Positions 36,555 to 45,869 of a stretch of 64,000 nucleotides of DNA are shown here, piece by piece. This DNA comes from GCA-001735895 sp964651385 (GTDB taxonomy: Bacteria > Pseudomonadota > Gammaproteobacteria > GCA-001735895), in assembly GCA_964651385.1 (NCBI GenBank), contig CAZYYM010000003.1, positions 1 through 64,000 of the forward strand, written 5' to 3'. The notes under the pieces are model-generated. The model saw nothing but the letters and a program-made list of their open reading frames with translations. It had not been told where the DNA came from and did no database searches. Position 1 is the stretch's first letter; every line of letters begins with the position of its first letter. The position numbers and the translations under genes are program-made.

Positions 36555-36944
36555 TTACGCCCCTCCTGCTGCAACAATCCAGGTTGCTACGGTCAATACC
36601 ACTGCAACTACAATTGCCAATCGAGCAGTTTTATCACTGGTTTCCAATTCAAACCCAATGCCAACATCCCAGAACAAATGACGGATGCCATTGCAGAAGT
36701 GAAAATAAAGTGCAAACGTTAAAGCGAATAAAATTAGCTGGCCCAACCAGCTATGCAAAAAAGCCTGGGCCGGTGCATAGGATTCCGGGCCGCCAGCAAG
36801 CGCTACAAGCACCCAGACCAATAATATCGAGCCTATTGCCAGAAAAACTCCGGTTGCCCGATGAGTAATAGATAATATCGCCGTCAATGGCAATCGATAG
36901 ATCTGCAAATGGGGTGACGTAGGGTGCCTTGAACTGGTATTCAT
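36555..36944 (-). CDS. sdhC: Succinate dehydrogenase cytochrome b556 subunit SdhC
   Basis: A 129-aa protein with three membrane segments. RHPTSPHLQIYRLPLTAIL and SITHRATGVFLAIG are the SdhC N-terminal signature, and YFHFCNGIRHLFWDVG contains the heme-ligating His. It forms, with SdhD, the membrane part of the enzyme. It lies 50 bp downstream of the SDHAF4-like gene. Confidence 0.95.
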   Translation of the reverse strand: MNTSSRHPTSPHLQIYRLPLTAILSITHRATGVFLAIGSILLVWVLVALAGGPESYAPAQAFLHSWLGQLILFALTFALYFHFCNGIRHLFWDVGIGFELETSDKTARLAIVVAVVLTVATWIVAAGGA

Positions 36945-36994
36945 AATAGTCCTGTCGATTAAATCGTGATATTAGGTATATGGACGTTATCAGC

Positions 36995-37168
36995 TTAAAA
37001 ATCGATACATTGACCGTTTTTTTCCCAGTCACCAAAACGGGTAGGCTCCCTGCCTTTGGGGCCACCGAATTCTTCCAGTCCGGTTTGAACTTGATCCCGA
37101 TCGGGGGATGCTACCGGCTCAGTTTTTTCTGGTTTTATCGGGTTCTCGGTTTCTAATCGTTTCGACAT
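36995..37168 (-). CDS. DUF1674/SDHAF4-like SDH assembly factor (57 aa)
   Basis: A 57-aa frame (MSKRLETENPIKPEKTEPVA at the start) ending in EPTRFGDWEKNGQCIDF, the hallmark C-terminal motif of DUF1674, the family of the mitochondrial SDH assembly factor SDHAF4. In eukaryotes SDHAF4 binds flavinylated SdhA and shields it before it joins SdhB. The gene starts the SDH operon, 50 bp upstream of sdhC, which supports the same role here. The reading frame is too short for many gene callers. Confidence 0.85.
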   Translation of the reverse strand: MSKRLETENPIKPEKTEPVASPDRDQVQTGLEEFGGPKGREPTRFGDWEKNGQCIDF

Positions 37169-37325
37169 CTAATGCATAATACTTCAAATGTTGCGCCGCG
37201 ATACATACTACCACAATAAGTTTTTAAAATAGTACTATATAAAAGTCGCTAAAGAATGGTGCTATAATTAATCAGTATTTACTACGAAAAAATCCAAAAC
37301 ACCAACCGTTTATTCTCGATATAAT

Positions 37326-38399
37326 TTAAAGTTCATTGAGCAACATGGGAATTAACTCGTTATGAGGAACGTAGCCATTAAATTTGGTGCCATTTGCCGA
37401 AAATAGTGCCGGTGTCCCTGTAATACCAATTTTACGACCAAGTGCAAAGCCCCGGTCAACTGCAGTTGCTTTTTCGCAATTCCCGTCGGGTAGCTCGCCC
37501 TTGGTAACGCCCTTGGCAATATTCATAGCAACATTTTTATCGGTAGCACACCAGACGCTTTTCAGATCCTTATAACCCGGGCCTCGATTCCCGCCCCGGG
37601 GGAAAGGAAAGTAATGCACACTAATACCTGCCTCTTGTAAATAGCCTACTTCCGTGTGCAATTTCTGGCAATATCCGCAGGAAGTATCGGTAAACACATT
37701 AAGCACCGCTCGTTCCTGCCCTGTTGAAGGAAAGATTATTAAATCAGAAAGGGGTACTTTGGCAAGTAATTCCTTAACGGATGCCCTTCTGCTAACTTCA
37801 GTGATATTACGCGCATTTTTCAAATCAATCAGATCACCGATGAAGACATAGCGCCCACCTTCAATCAAATAGGCATATTTATCGCCAAATTTGGTTTGGT
37901 ATACCCCATCGATACCTGTCTCGGTTGCCGGCGCAATATCATTACTGCCAAGCCGAAGCCTTAACAATTCAGTTACATCGGCTTTTACAGCGATAACCTT
38001 AAATCGGTCAGCCCATTGTTGATAAACATTGTCCGGCCATTTAGATTGGAAATAGCCAATAATATGCCGGGTATCCTGCTCTGAAAGCTCTCCTTCAAAA
38101 GCAGGCATGGTACCACCGATCTGAATATTACCCTGTCGAATAGTTTGAGACAGTTGCTCGAGCGAATGGTGCCAGGCATGTCCGGTTCCATTCAATGGGG
38201 GTGCAGATTTTTCGCCACTGGCTTGCTCCCATCCAGCAGTTGCTTCGGCATTCGTACCATGGCATCCGGCGCAATTTTGGTGAAACAACACTTCGCCCTG
38301 GCTAACAATATCCGAATTATACCAGCGCTCTGTTTGCGCCTGAGCAGCATGCGCACATAACATTAAAAAGCTCAGAATAAAATTTTTATAAAGTTTCAT
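37326..38399 (-). CDS. Cytochrome c-DsbC fusion protein
   Basis: A 357-aa periplasmic protein with a signal peptide (cut after about residue 21). Residues 30-125 are a monoheme class I cytochrome c: CAGCH (C43, C46, H47) and a likely Met98 ligand in GGTMPAFEGEL. Residues 130-220 look like a DsbC dimerisation domain. The rest is a DsbC/DsbG-like thioredoxin fold with CGYC (241-244), a second Cys pair (C284, C308) and the cis-Pro loop TGTPALF (P330). DsbC isomerises disulfides and is kept reduced by DsbD; the attached heme suggests electron transfer between the disulfide and a heme partner. No obvious operon partner. Confidence 0.9.
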   Translation of the reverse strand: MKLYKNFILSFLMLCAHAAQAQTERWYNSDIVSQGEVLFHQNCAGCHGTNAEATAGWEQASGEKSAPPLNGTGHAWHHSLEQLSQTIRQGNIQIGGTMPAFEGELSEQDTRHIIGYFQSKWPDNVYQQWADRFKVIAVKADVTELLRLRLGSNDIAPATETGIDGVYQTKFGDKYAYLIEGGRYVFIGDLIDLKNARNITEVSRRASVKELLAKVPLSDLIIFPSTGQERAVLNVFTDTSCGYCQKLHTEVGYLQEAGISVHYFPFPRGGNRGPGYKDLKSVWCATDKNVAMNIAKGVTKGELPDGNCEKATAVDRGFALGRKIGITGTPALFSANGTKFNGYVPHNELIPMLLNEL

Positions 38400-38462
38400 G
38401 TTGTTCTCAAATAAATTCAGATTAATGCCCGCACTGATTTATAAGTGTAGACGTATTAGTCT

Positions 38463-39068
38463 TTAATTTTCAGATAAAGTTTCGCGTTGCCAGATCAGAA
38501 CTCGGTTATTCGCAGGCATGGCAATATCGTCAATTAACTGTAACCCGGCTTGTTCCGCAATTCTGTTAACGACTTCGAAGTGTTTGATACCACTTTTGGC
38601 GTTATTGTGCTTCAACCAGCGCTCAAACTGTCGATTACTATCGGAGGTGAAATCACCGTGATAGTTAAAAGGCCCATAGACGATAAAATATCCTTCCTGC
38701 TTTAAACAATCCGTCGAACCCCGGATACAATGCTCGGCTTCAACTCCACTCATGATATGCAGGCTATTGGCAGTAAATATCAGGTCATATTCCTTTATCG
38801 GCCATTCACCACAAACGTCAAGCGTTAGGGGTGGATTTAGATTGGGCAGGTCAACAAAGGATAACCATTTTTGGATACCAGGCAGATAGTCAACCCTGTC
38901 GGAAGTTTGCCAGATGACTCCAGGATTTAATTCAGCGAAATGGACTGCGTGTTGCCCGGTACCACTACCGATTTCCAGAATCTCGAAACCGGCCTTTAAA
39001 TAAGGCCGTATCACTTCATGAATGACATCCTTATTTTGATCACAGGACTCTGCGTAGGGCCGATTCAT
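38463..39068 (-). CDS. DUF938 SAM-dependent methyltransferase-like protein
   Basis: A 201-aa Rossmann-type protein starting MNRPYAESCDQNKDVIHEVI, with the SAM-binding ILEIGSGTGQHAVHFAELNP and the acidic DLIFTANSLHIMS. These are typical of DUF938, a methyltransferase-like family without a settled substrate. It overlaps rarA by 4 bp, so the two are cotranslated. Confidence 0.85.
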   Translation of the reverse strand: MNRPYAESCDQNKDVIHEVIRPYLKAGFEILEIGSGTGQHAVHFAELNPGVIWQTSDRVDYLPGIQKWLSFVDLPNLNPPLTLDVCGEWPIKEYDLIFTANSLHIMSGVEAEHCIRGSTDCLKQEGYFIVYGPFNYHGDFTSDSNRQFERWLKHNNAKSGIKHFEVVNRIAEQAGLQLIDDIAMPANNRVLIWQRETLSEN

Positions 39069-40521
39069 TTTGACCGATCCAAATTAATACTGCGCAGGTT
39101 TCGAAGCTTTTCAGCGATTTTAATTTCGAGACCTCGATCAACCGGTTGATAATATTGTCTGCCGATTAATTCATCGGGAAAGTAGGTTTCTCCAGCCGCG
39201 AAACCATCCCTTTCATCATGTGCATACCGATAATTTTCGCCGTATCCCTGTTCTTTCATCAACTTTGTCGGTGCATTACGCAAATGTTTGGGTACTTCCA
39301 GGCTGCCTGATCGTTGCGCGTCCTCCATTGCCTGATTAAAAGCCGAATACGCAGCATTGCTTTTCGCGGCACAAGCCAGGTAGATGATTGCCTGGGCGAT
39401 CGCCAGTTCACCTTCAGGACTGCCCAGGCGCTCGAAAGTTTGCCAGCCTTTGAGCGCCAGTTCATGGCCACGCGGGTCGGCGATACCGATATCCTCGACC
39501 GCAATACGGACAACACGCCGGGCTATGTATACCGGGTCACAACCGCCGTCGATCATACGACAAAACCAGTAAAGTGCTGCATCCGGATCGGAACCTCGAA
39601 CCGATTTATGTAATGCAGAAATCTGGTCGTAGAATACATCACCTTTCTTGTCAAAACGTCGTAGACCCTGTGTTACCGTGTTTTCCACCAATGCACGGTC
39701 GACTACCTTATTTTCCGCGAGGTCACTGATGATTTCCAGATAGGTTAAAGCGCGCCTGGCATCACCATCGGCTGTTTGTGCCAGTAATTGGCAGGCATCA
39801 TGGTCAATCGTGAGATTCAATTGACCCAGACCCTGTTGTCGATCAGTGAGTGCCCTTCTGAGCACTTTTTCAATCTCTTCGTCCGAAATGGCTTTCAATA
39901 CATAAGTTCGGGTTCTTGACAAAAGTGCATTATTTAATTCGAAGGATGGATTTTCGGTGGTTGCGCCGACAAATAAAATTGTGCCATCCTCAATATACGG
40001 TAAGAAAGCATCCTGCTGCGACTTATTAAACCGATGTACTTCGTCGACAAACAACACTGTTTTAGCAACAACCAGTTTGGCCTGTTCGATTGCCTGTCTA
40101 ATATCTTTAACCCCCGAAAATACGGCTGACAATGTTAAAAATTGGGCATCAGAATAACTTGCAATGAGTCTGGCAATAGTTGTTTTTCCAGTACCAGGCG
40201 GACCCCAGAACAGCATCGAATGAAGCCGGTTAGACTCGATGGCCTGCCGCAACGGCTTTCCTTCAGCAAGCAAATGTGATTGGCCGAAGACATCATCGAG
40301 ATTGTGAGGGCGCATTCGATCNNNNNNNNNNNNNNNNNNNNNNNNNNNNNNNNNNNNNNNNNNNNNNNNNNNNNNNNNNNNNNNNNNNNNNNNNNNNNNN
40401 NNNNNNNNNNNNNNNNNNNNNCAAGCAAATGTGATTGGCCGAAGACATCATCGAGATTGTGAGGGCGCATTCGATCGGCCAACGGCTGAAAGCCCTTGCT
40501 ATGTTCAAACAGATCATTCAT
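39065..40521 (-). CDS. rarA: Replication-associated recombination protein RarA (MgsA), interrupted by a spurious gap
   Basis: A clamp-loader-like AAA+ ATPase with Walker A FWGPPGTGKTTIARL, Walker B VLFVDEVHRFNKSQQD and sensor GATTENPSFELN. The 100 N at 40322-40421 are followed by an exact copy of the 55 bp before them. Removing the N and one copy gives a 1302-bp frame of 433 aa beginning MNDLFEHSKGFQPLADRMRP, a normal RarA length. RarA acts at stalled or gapped forks. Its place after lolA and ftsK matches the usual gammaproteobacterial order. Confidence 0.93.
40267..40321. repeat. 55-bp exact duplication at the rarA gap (first copy; second at 40422-40476)
   Basis: Positions 40267-40321 and 40422-40476 are identical. 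The unit is the overlap of two contig ends, not a biological repeat. Confidence 0.95.
40322..40421. other. Assembly gap (100 N) inside rarA, predicted to be artificial
   Basis: Exactly 100 N between two copies of the same 55-bp sequence. Collapsing the gap and one copy gives an intact rarA frame, so probably no sequence is missing. Confidence 0.93.
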
Positions 40522-40539
40522 CGGTTGAGAACCGATGGC

Positions 40540-41163
40540 TCAACCACCAACGCCAAAGACATCGACGCCTGCAGGCGGTATAAAATGGAAGATTTCGGGA
40601 TTATGCACCACGTTTAAGCGTAAATTATCGAAAACAATCTGCGTACTCTGACCGAAATTATCGCGCAGTTCCATGGCCTTGACGCTGTTGTTTTCGAGGC
40701 CGATATAAACATGGGTATATTCAAGGTCTTTTGAATTCGGCTCCAGTTCCACCCAGTAAAGGAATTTTCGTTGACCGACTTCACGCACGGTGAATTCTTC
40801 TGTAATATCATTTTGCTTCATTAATATCATGATAGGCGCCGACGCTAGCCCGCTACTCATCGGTTTAACAGTCACCTGATCGAGGTCGACATCATATATC
40901 CACAATTCACTACCATCGGCGACGATTTGCTGTTCATAAGGCATAGTATAAATCCAGGAAAACTTGCCCGGTCTTTGAATGGCTAGTTTGCCACTACTTT
41001 GTTGGACCACCTTTTTGTTATCGTCAAGCACGGTTTGCTTGAAATCGGCCGTGAGATTATCCAGATTTTTCAGCGCCTGATTAAGCCTATCTCCGGCGGA
41101 TTCAGCAAATGCTGGTGAATTCATAGCGATGCTGCATAAGGTAATAAAAATTACTGTTTTCAT
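40540..41163 (-). CDS. lolA: Outer-membrane lipoprotein carrier LolA
   Basis: A 207-aa periplasmic protein with a signal peptide (MKTVIFITLCSIAMNSPAFA). It has NLTADFKQTVLDDNKKVVQQ, QRPGKFSWIYTMPYEQQIVA and LWIYDVDLDQVTVKP, as in LolA. It takes lipoproteins released by LolCDE and carries them to LolB. It lies between ftsK (2-bp gap) and rarA (18-bp gap) in the conserved ftsK-lolA-rarA order. Confidence 0.95.
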   Translation of the reverse strand: MKTVIFITLCSIAMNSPAFAESAGDRLNQALKNLDNLTADFKQTVLDDNKKVVQQSSGKLAIQRPGKFSWIYTMPYEQQIVADGSELWIYDVDLDQVTVKPMSSGLASAPIMILMKQNDITEEFTVREVGQRKFLYWVELEPNSKDLEYTHVYIGLENNSVKAMELRDNFGQSTQIVFDNLRLNVVHNPEIFHFIPPAGVDVFGVGG

Positions 41164-41165
41164 GT

Positions 41166-43499
41166 TTAATCCGGAGGGGGAGGCGGCGCGATAACTTCGC
41201 GACTGCCATTAGATTGCACCATCGATACCACACCCGAAGCTTCCATTTCTTCAATCATTCTCGCAGCACGGTTATATCCGATTTTAAGCCGTCGCTGCAC
41301 ATACGAAATCGACGCCTTACGGGTTTCGGTAACGACTGCAACGGCTTCGTCATACAGCGGATCCGCTTCTTCGCCATTCGAGTCCCGCGGACTTTCACCG
41401 GGTAAAACTGCCGTAGCAGACTCATCAAGGACATTACTGATGTAATTCGGTGCACCGGTTTTTTTAATTTCCTCGATGACCGCATGTACCTCGTGGTCGT
41501 CGACAAAAGCACCATGCACCCGTTCGGGTACACTGGTTCCGGGCGGCAGGTATAACATATCACCGTGCCCCAACAGGGTTTCTGCCCCCATTTGATCAAG
41601 GATGGTGCGCGAATCGATTTTTGACGAAACCTGGAAGGCTATCCGCGTGGGTATATTTGATTTGATCAAACCTGTAATAACATCTACCGATGGTCGCTGA
41701 GTAGCTAACAACAGATGTATGCCACAGGCACGCGCTTTCTGCGCCAGTCGGGCTATTAGCTCTTCGACCTTTTTGCCGACTACCATAATCATGTCGGCAA
41801 ATTCATCGACCACGACAACAATATAAGGCAGTGATTCCAGATCGCCCGGGCTGGCATCCGGATTTACTAGCAACTGTTTATTATCAAATAACGGATCTTT
41901 CAAGGGCGTACCCGCCTGCTCGGCATCCCGAATTTTACGGTTATACCCGGAAATATTGCGTACACCGAGTGCAGCCATAACTCTATAGCGCCTCTCCATC
42001 TCGGCAACACACCAGCGCAAGGCGTTTGCCGCTTCCTTCATGTCGGTAACAACCGGTGCAATAAGGTGCGGAATGCCCTCGTATATATTAAGTTCGAGCA
42101 TTTTTGGATCAATTAAAATCATTCTGACTTCTTCAGGTGTTGCTTTGTACAACAGACTCAGCAACATCGCATTGATGGCGACAGACTTACCCGAACCGGT
42201 TGTACCTGCTACCAGTAAATGCGGCATTTTGGCGAGATCTGCAACCACTGCATTGCCGCTAATATCCTTGCCCAGCGCCAGTGTTAGTGGTGAAGCGGAA
42301 TGATCGAAGGACTGAGAACGCAAAATCTCACTTAAAACCACCAGTTCACGGTGTTCATTGGGTATCTCCAGACCCATGACAGACTTCCCGGGGATAATCT
42401 CAACCACCCGGACACCGACGACAGAGAGCGAACGAGCCAGATCTTTGGCTAAATTACTAATTTGATTAACCTTAACGCCGGGCGCTGGAAGAATCTCAAA
42501 TCGGGTTATTACCGGCCCGGGATGCACCGACTCAACCTGAATTTCGATACCAAAATCTTGCAACTTTAACTCAAGTTGACGTGACATTGCTTCCAGTGCT
42601 GATGTGCTGTAGCCCTTTTTGACCGGTTTTGGATCATCCAGCAAAGCCAGCGGCGGTATTACGCTATCGCCCCTGTTGCTATTGTGAAAAAGTGGAATCT
42701 GCTTTTCCTTAACCACGCGAAGACTTTCTTCGATCTGGCTGACTACCGGTTCAATTTTTACCGGTTTACGTTTATCCTGTTTTTCTTTCTTTACCGAAAC
42801 GATCTTTTCACGCTGGTTACGATTACGATTGCCTTCAGCATTATCTCGCATCATATAGTATCGATCGATGATTTTATCGATAAACTGCAAGGTATATTTG
42901 CCAGTATTGTCGACCAGGGCTAACCAGGACAAGCCGGTGAATAATGTCAGGCCCGCCAGGAACAGGGCCAGATGTAAAACAGTCGCCCCAAGAAAACCAA
43001 GCCCTTGTGAAAAATAATTGCCGGCAATCTGTCCGAGTATGCCGCCGGCATCGAGCGGCATTACGCCAAACTCGACAGAGAAATGCAGGCTCGATAAAGC
43101 ACAGCCAGAAATGAGTGTTAAAATAAAACCGCTCCAACGAATGACCAGCATCTGAAAACGGTCTTCCGCGCTATAACGACTTGTTCTTACCAGTATTATG
43201 CCATTGTAGAATATCATCACGGGTAACAGGAAAGACAAATAGCCGAATAAATAGAAAAGTAAATCTGCAATCCACGCACCTGCGATACCACCAAAATTAA
43301 GGATGATCTCGCTCGTACCACTATGTGACCAGGATGCATCGCGAAAATCGTAGCTAAACAGGGCTACGAGGATATAGATCGCCACGGCAAATGAAACCAG
43401 CATGCCTGCCTCGGTTAAACGCCGACTGATGTGGTTAGCGAACATCATGCGTTGTTTTAGCTGATCTTCCACCCTGGGTTTTGGTTTTGCTTGCGCCAC
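41166..43499 (-). CDS. ftsK: DNA translocase FtsK
   Basis: A 777-aa divisome protein. Four or five N-terminal membrane segments (about 25-195) are followed by a short basic linker and a RecA-type motor with Walker A VAGTTGSGKSVAINAML and Walker B YIVVVVDEFADMIMV. The C-terminal gamma winged helix (DPLYDEAVAVVTETRKASIS) should recognise KOPS sites. It pumps chromosome ends through the closing septum and activates XerCD at dif. The linker is short compared with E. coli FtsK (1329 aa), as in many bacteria. Confidence 0.95.
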   Translation of the reverse strand: MAQAKPKPRVEDQLKQRMMFANHISRRLTEAGMLVSFAVAIYILVALFSYDFRDASWSHSGTSEIILNFGGIAGAWIADLLFYLFGYLSFLLPVMIFYNGIILVRTSRYSAEDRFQMLVIRWSGFILTLISGCALSSLHFSVEFGVMPLDAGGILGQIAGNYFSQGLGFLGATVLHLALFLAGLTLFTGLSWLALVDNTGKYTLQFIDKIIDRYYMMRDNAEGNRNRNQREKIVSVKKEKQDKRKPVKIEPVVSQIEESLRVVKEKQIPLFHNSNRGDSVIPPLALLDDPKPVKKGYSTSALEAMSRQLELKLQDFGIEIQVESVHPGPVITRFEILPAPGVKVNQISNLAKDLARSLSVVGVRVVEIIPGKSVMGLEIPNEHRELVVLSEILRSQSFDHSASPLTLALGKDISGNAVVADLAKMPHLLVAGTTGSGKSVAINAMLLSLLYKATPEEVRMILIDPKMLELNIYEGIPHLIAPVVTDMKEAANALRWCVAEMERRYRVMAALGVRNISGYNRKIRDAEQAGTPLKDPLFDNKQLLVNPDASPGDLESLPYIVVVVDEFADMIMVVGKKVEELIARLAQKARACGIHLLLATQRPSVDVITGLIKSNIPTRIAFQVSSKIDSRTILDQMGAETLLGHGDMLYLPPGTSVPERVHGAFVDDHEVHAVIEEIKKTGAPNYISNVLDESATAVLPGESPRDSNGEEADPLYDEAVAVVTETRKASISYVQRRLKIGYNRAARMIEEMEASGVVSMVQSNGSREVIAPPPPPD

Positions 43500-43706
43500 T
43501 TAAAAACACTATCCTGATTGTAAAAGTCGATTATTTTAACTGATACGACCCTCATGGAGCCATATAACTTGTGTCATTTGACACTTTAAAGATATTTTTT
43601 TGTCACTATATCGTCTTCGATGTATTTACATTGATTGGCTAGCAATTACCATAAGCCCTCTTTTATACCTATGTTGTTCGACCACTAGTCTCATTAAGGA
43701 ATCATT

Positions 43707-44666
43707 ATGTCATCAACAAAGCACAGTCGTGTCATTATATTGGGATCTGGCCCAGCTGGGTATGCTGCGGCGGTCTACGCCGCTCGCGCCAATCTCAAGC
43801 CATTGTTGATTACCGGACTGGAAGCCGGTGGGCAGCTAATGACCACGACAGACGTCGACAACTGGCCAGGTGATGTTGAAGGATTGACCGGCCCGGTTCT
43901 CATGCAACGCATGCAACAACACGCCGAACGCTTCGAAACCGAAATTGTATTCGACCACATTCACACCGTAGAACTAAACGCCAGCCCGAAACGGCTGATT
44001 GGTGATAGCGGCATTTACAGTTGCGATGCGATGATCGTCGCAACCGGTGCTAGTGCGATGTACCTGGGTGAACCTTCGGAAGAAAAGTTTCATGGCAAGG
44101 GCATTTCGGCCTGCGCCACCTGCGATGGCTTTTTCTTTAAAAATCAAAATGTCGCAGTCATCGGTGGCGGAAATACAGCAGTCGAAGAAGCTCTCTACCT
44201 GTCCAATATTGCCAGCAAGGTCACGCTGGTTCACCGTCGCGACAGCCTGCGCTCGGAAAAAATTCTACAAAGTCAGCTATTCGATAAAGCCGAAAATGGT
44301 AATATCAATATCGAATGGTTTAGTTGCTTCGACGAAGCCATTGGCGATGATTCAGGTGTAACCGGATTACGCATTCGCAACGTAAAGGATGATTCCACCA
44401 AAGAGCTCAACGTTAGTGGTATCTTCATCGCCATTGGGCACCGGCCAAATACCGATATATTCGAAGGGCAGCTTGAAATGTCGAACGGCTACATCGGCGT
44501 ACAAAGCGGTACTGCAGGCAATGCTACGGCAACCAGTATCGAGGGCGTTTTCGCTGCGGGTGACGTCATGGATCATGTTTATCGTCAGGCCATCACCTCG
44601 GCTGGAAGTGGTTGCATGGCAGCGCTCGATGCTGAAAAATACCTCGATGCCAAAGCACTTGAATAA
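43707..44666 (+). CDS. trxB: Thioredoxin reductase
   Basis: A 319-aa FAD/NADPH flavoprotein with an AAGGA ribosome site. It has the FAD motif ILGSGPAGYAAAVYAARANL, the redox CATCDG (C136, C139), the NADPH motif VAVIGGGNTAVEEALYL and the C-terminal FAD motif GVFAAGDVMDHVYRQAITSA. It reduces thioredoxin in the cytoplasm. It is divergent from ftsK, as in many gammaproteobacteria. Confidence 0.97.
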   Translation: MSSTKHSRVIILGSGPAGYAAAVYAARANLKPLLITGLEAGGQLMTTTDVDNWPGDVEGLTGPVLMQRMQQHAERFETEIVFDHIHTVELNASPKRLIGDSGIYSCDAMIVATGASAMYLGEPSEEKFHGKGISACATCDGFFFKNQNVAVIGGGNTAVEEALYLSNIASKVTLVHRRDSLRSEKILQSQLFDKAENGNINIEWFSCFDEAIGDDSGVTGLRIRNVKDDSTKELNVSGIFIAIGHRPNTDIFEGQLEMSNGYIGVQSGTAGNATATSIEGVFAAGDVMDHVYRQAITSAGSGCMAALDAEKYLDAKALE

Positions 44667-44674
44667 CACCTCCA

Positions 44675-45820
44675 TTGGAAGTTAACGTTTGCCACAGTCT
44701 TGCAGAAATTGCCGAGGACGATTGGGATGCCCTGGGTAGTCCCGATTACCCGTTCACCCGTCATGCCTTTCTTTATGGACTGGAATTGCATGATTGTCTC
44801 GAACCCTTCGGCTGGCACCCCGTATATTTCCTGATTCAGGTCAACAATTGCCTGGTTGCCGCTCTACCCGCTTACATCAAAACAAATTCGTATGGCGAAC
44901 TCGTTTTTGACCATGCCTGGGCAAACGCCTATCAAAGGCTCGGCCTGGAATACTATCCGAAACTGGTTACCGCTATTCCCTATACACCGGCAACCGGTGA
45001 ACGGTTTTTGTTTAACCAGGAAAAGGTAAAACCAGTTGATCAAAGCAAATATCTGGATAGTCTGTGCAGTGCGGCGATACAGTTTTGCCAACAATACAAT
45101 CTGAGCTCCTGGCATATATTGTTTGAACGGGAGGCCATCCTGCAACATATTGAAAGTCAATCAGTGATGTTACGTTGTGATATCCAGTTTCATTGGCAAA
45201 ACCGCCACTATCGGAATTTTGATGACTTTCTGTCCGGATTGTCCTCACGAAAACGCAAAAACATTCGAAAGGAGCGCCAAAGCAGTCAACAATATGAACT
45301 TGATATACAAATGCATGAAGGCCACGAGCTAAGTAGTACCGACTGGGAAAAAATTTGCGAACTGTACCAGGGTATCTATGACCGTAAATACGGTACTGCA
45401 ACTTTGAACAGCGGTTTTTTTAAACATCTGGGTGATAAACTCGGCCAGAGGATTCTGGTGGTTCTTAGCCGTGATCAGGGCCGAATTGTCGCCTGTTCGG
45501 TATTTTTCCGCAGCGATACTCGCCTTTACGGTCGTGTCTGGGGCTGTGACCAGTTTTACCAGCACTTACATTTCGAATGTTGTTATTATCAGGGCATTGA
45601 ATACTGCATCGAACAGGGACTCAGCTATTTTGATCCCGGAGCACAGGGTGAGCACAAATTGAGTCGAGGATTCCTGCCTTGTAAGACCTGGTCTGCGCAC
45701 TGGCTGTCTCAAGCGGGTCTCATCGATGCTGTAGCACACTTCCTCAAACAGGAAAGGACCTATATCGATGCTTATCAGGCTGATTTGATGAAACACTCGC
45801 CGTATCGCAAAATTCTTTAA
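44675..45820 (+). CDS. FemAB-like/GNAT-like protein of the PF04339 (DUF482) type
   Basis: A 381-aa protein starting with TTG at 44675, 8 bp after trxB; no better ATG lies near the conserved start (EDDWDALGSPDYPFTRHAFL). It has the paired acyltransferase fold pattern of the family, with YGELVFDHAWANAYQRLGLE, RKRKNIRKERQSSQQYELDI and the C-terminal LSYFDPGAQGEHKLSRGFLP. Related proteins are annotated as peptidoglycan biosynthesis or N-acetyltransferase-like, but the substrate is unknown. It lies between trxB and aat. Confidence 0.83.
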   Translation: MEVNVCHSLAEIAEDDWDALGSPDYPFTRHAFLYGLELHDCLEPFGWHPVYFLIQVNNCLVAALPAYIKTNSYGELVFDHAWANAYQRLGLEYYPKLVTAIPYTPATGERFLFNQEKVKPVDQSKYLDSLCSAAIQFCQQYNLSSWHILFEREAILQHIESQSVMLRCDIQFHWQNRHYRNFDDFLSGLSSRKRKNIRKERQSSQQYELDIQMHEGHELSSTDWEKICELYQGIYDRKYGTATLNSGFFKHLGDKLGQRILVVLSRDQGRIVACSVFFRSDTRLYGRVWGCDQFYQHLHFECCYYQGIEYCIEQGLSYFDPGAQGEHKLSRGFLPCKTWSAHWLSQAGLIDAVAHFLKQERTYIDAYQADLMKHSPYRKIL

Positions 45821-45869
45821 TGCTATTTAACATTAACTACTGATTATAAGCAATTGAATCTATTATATT

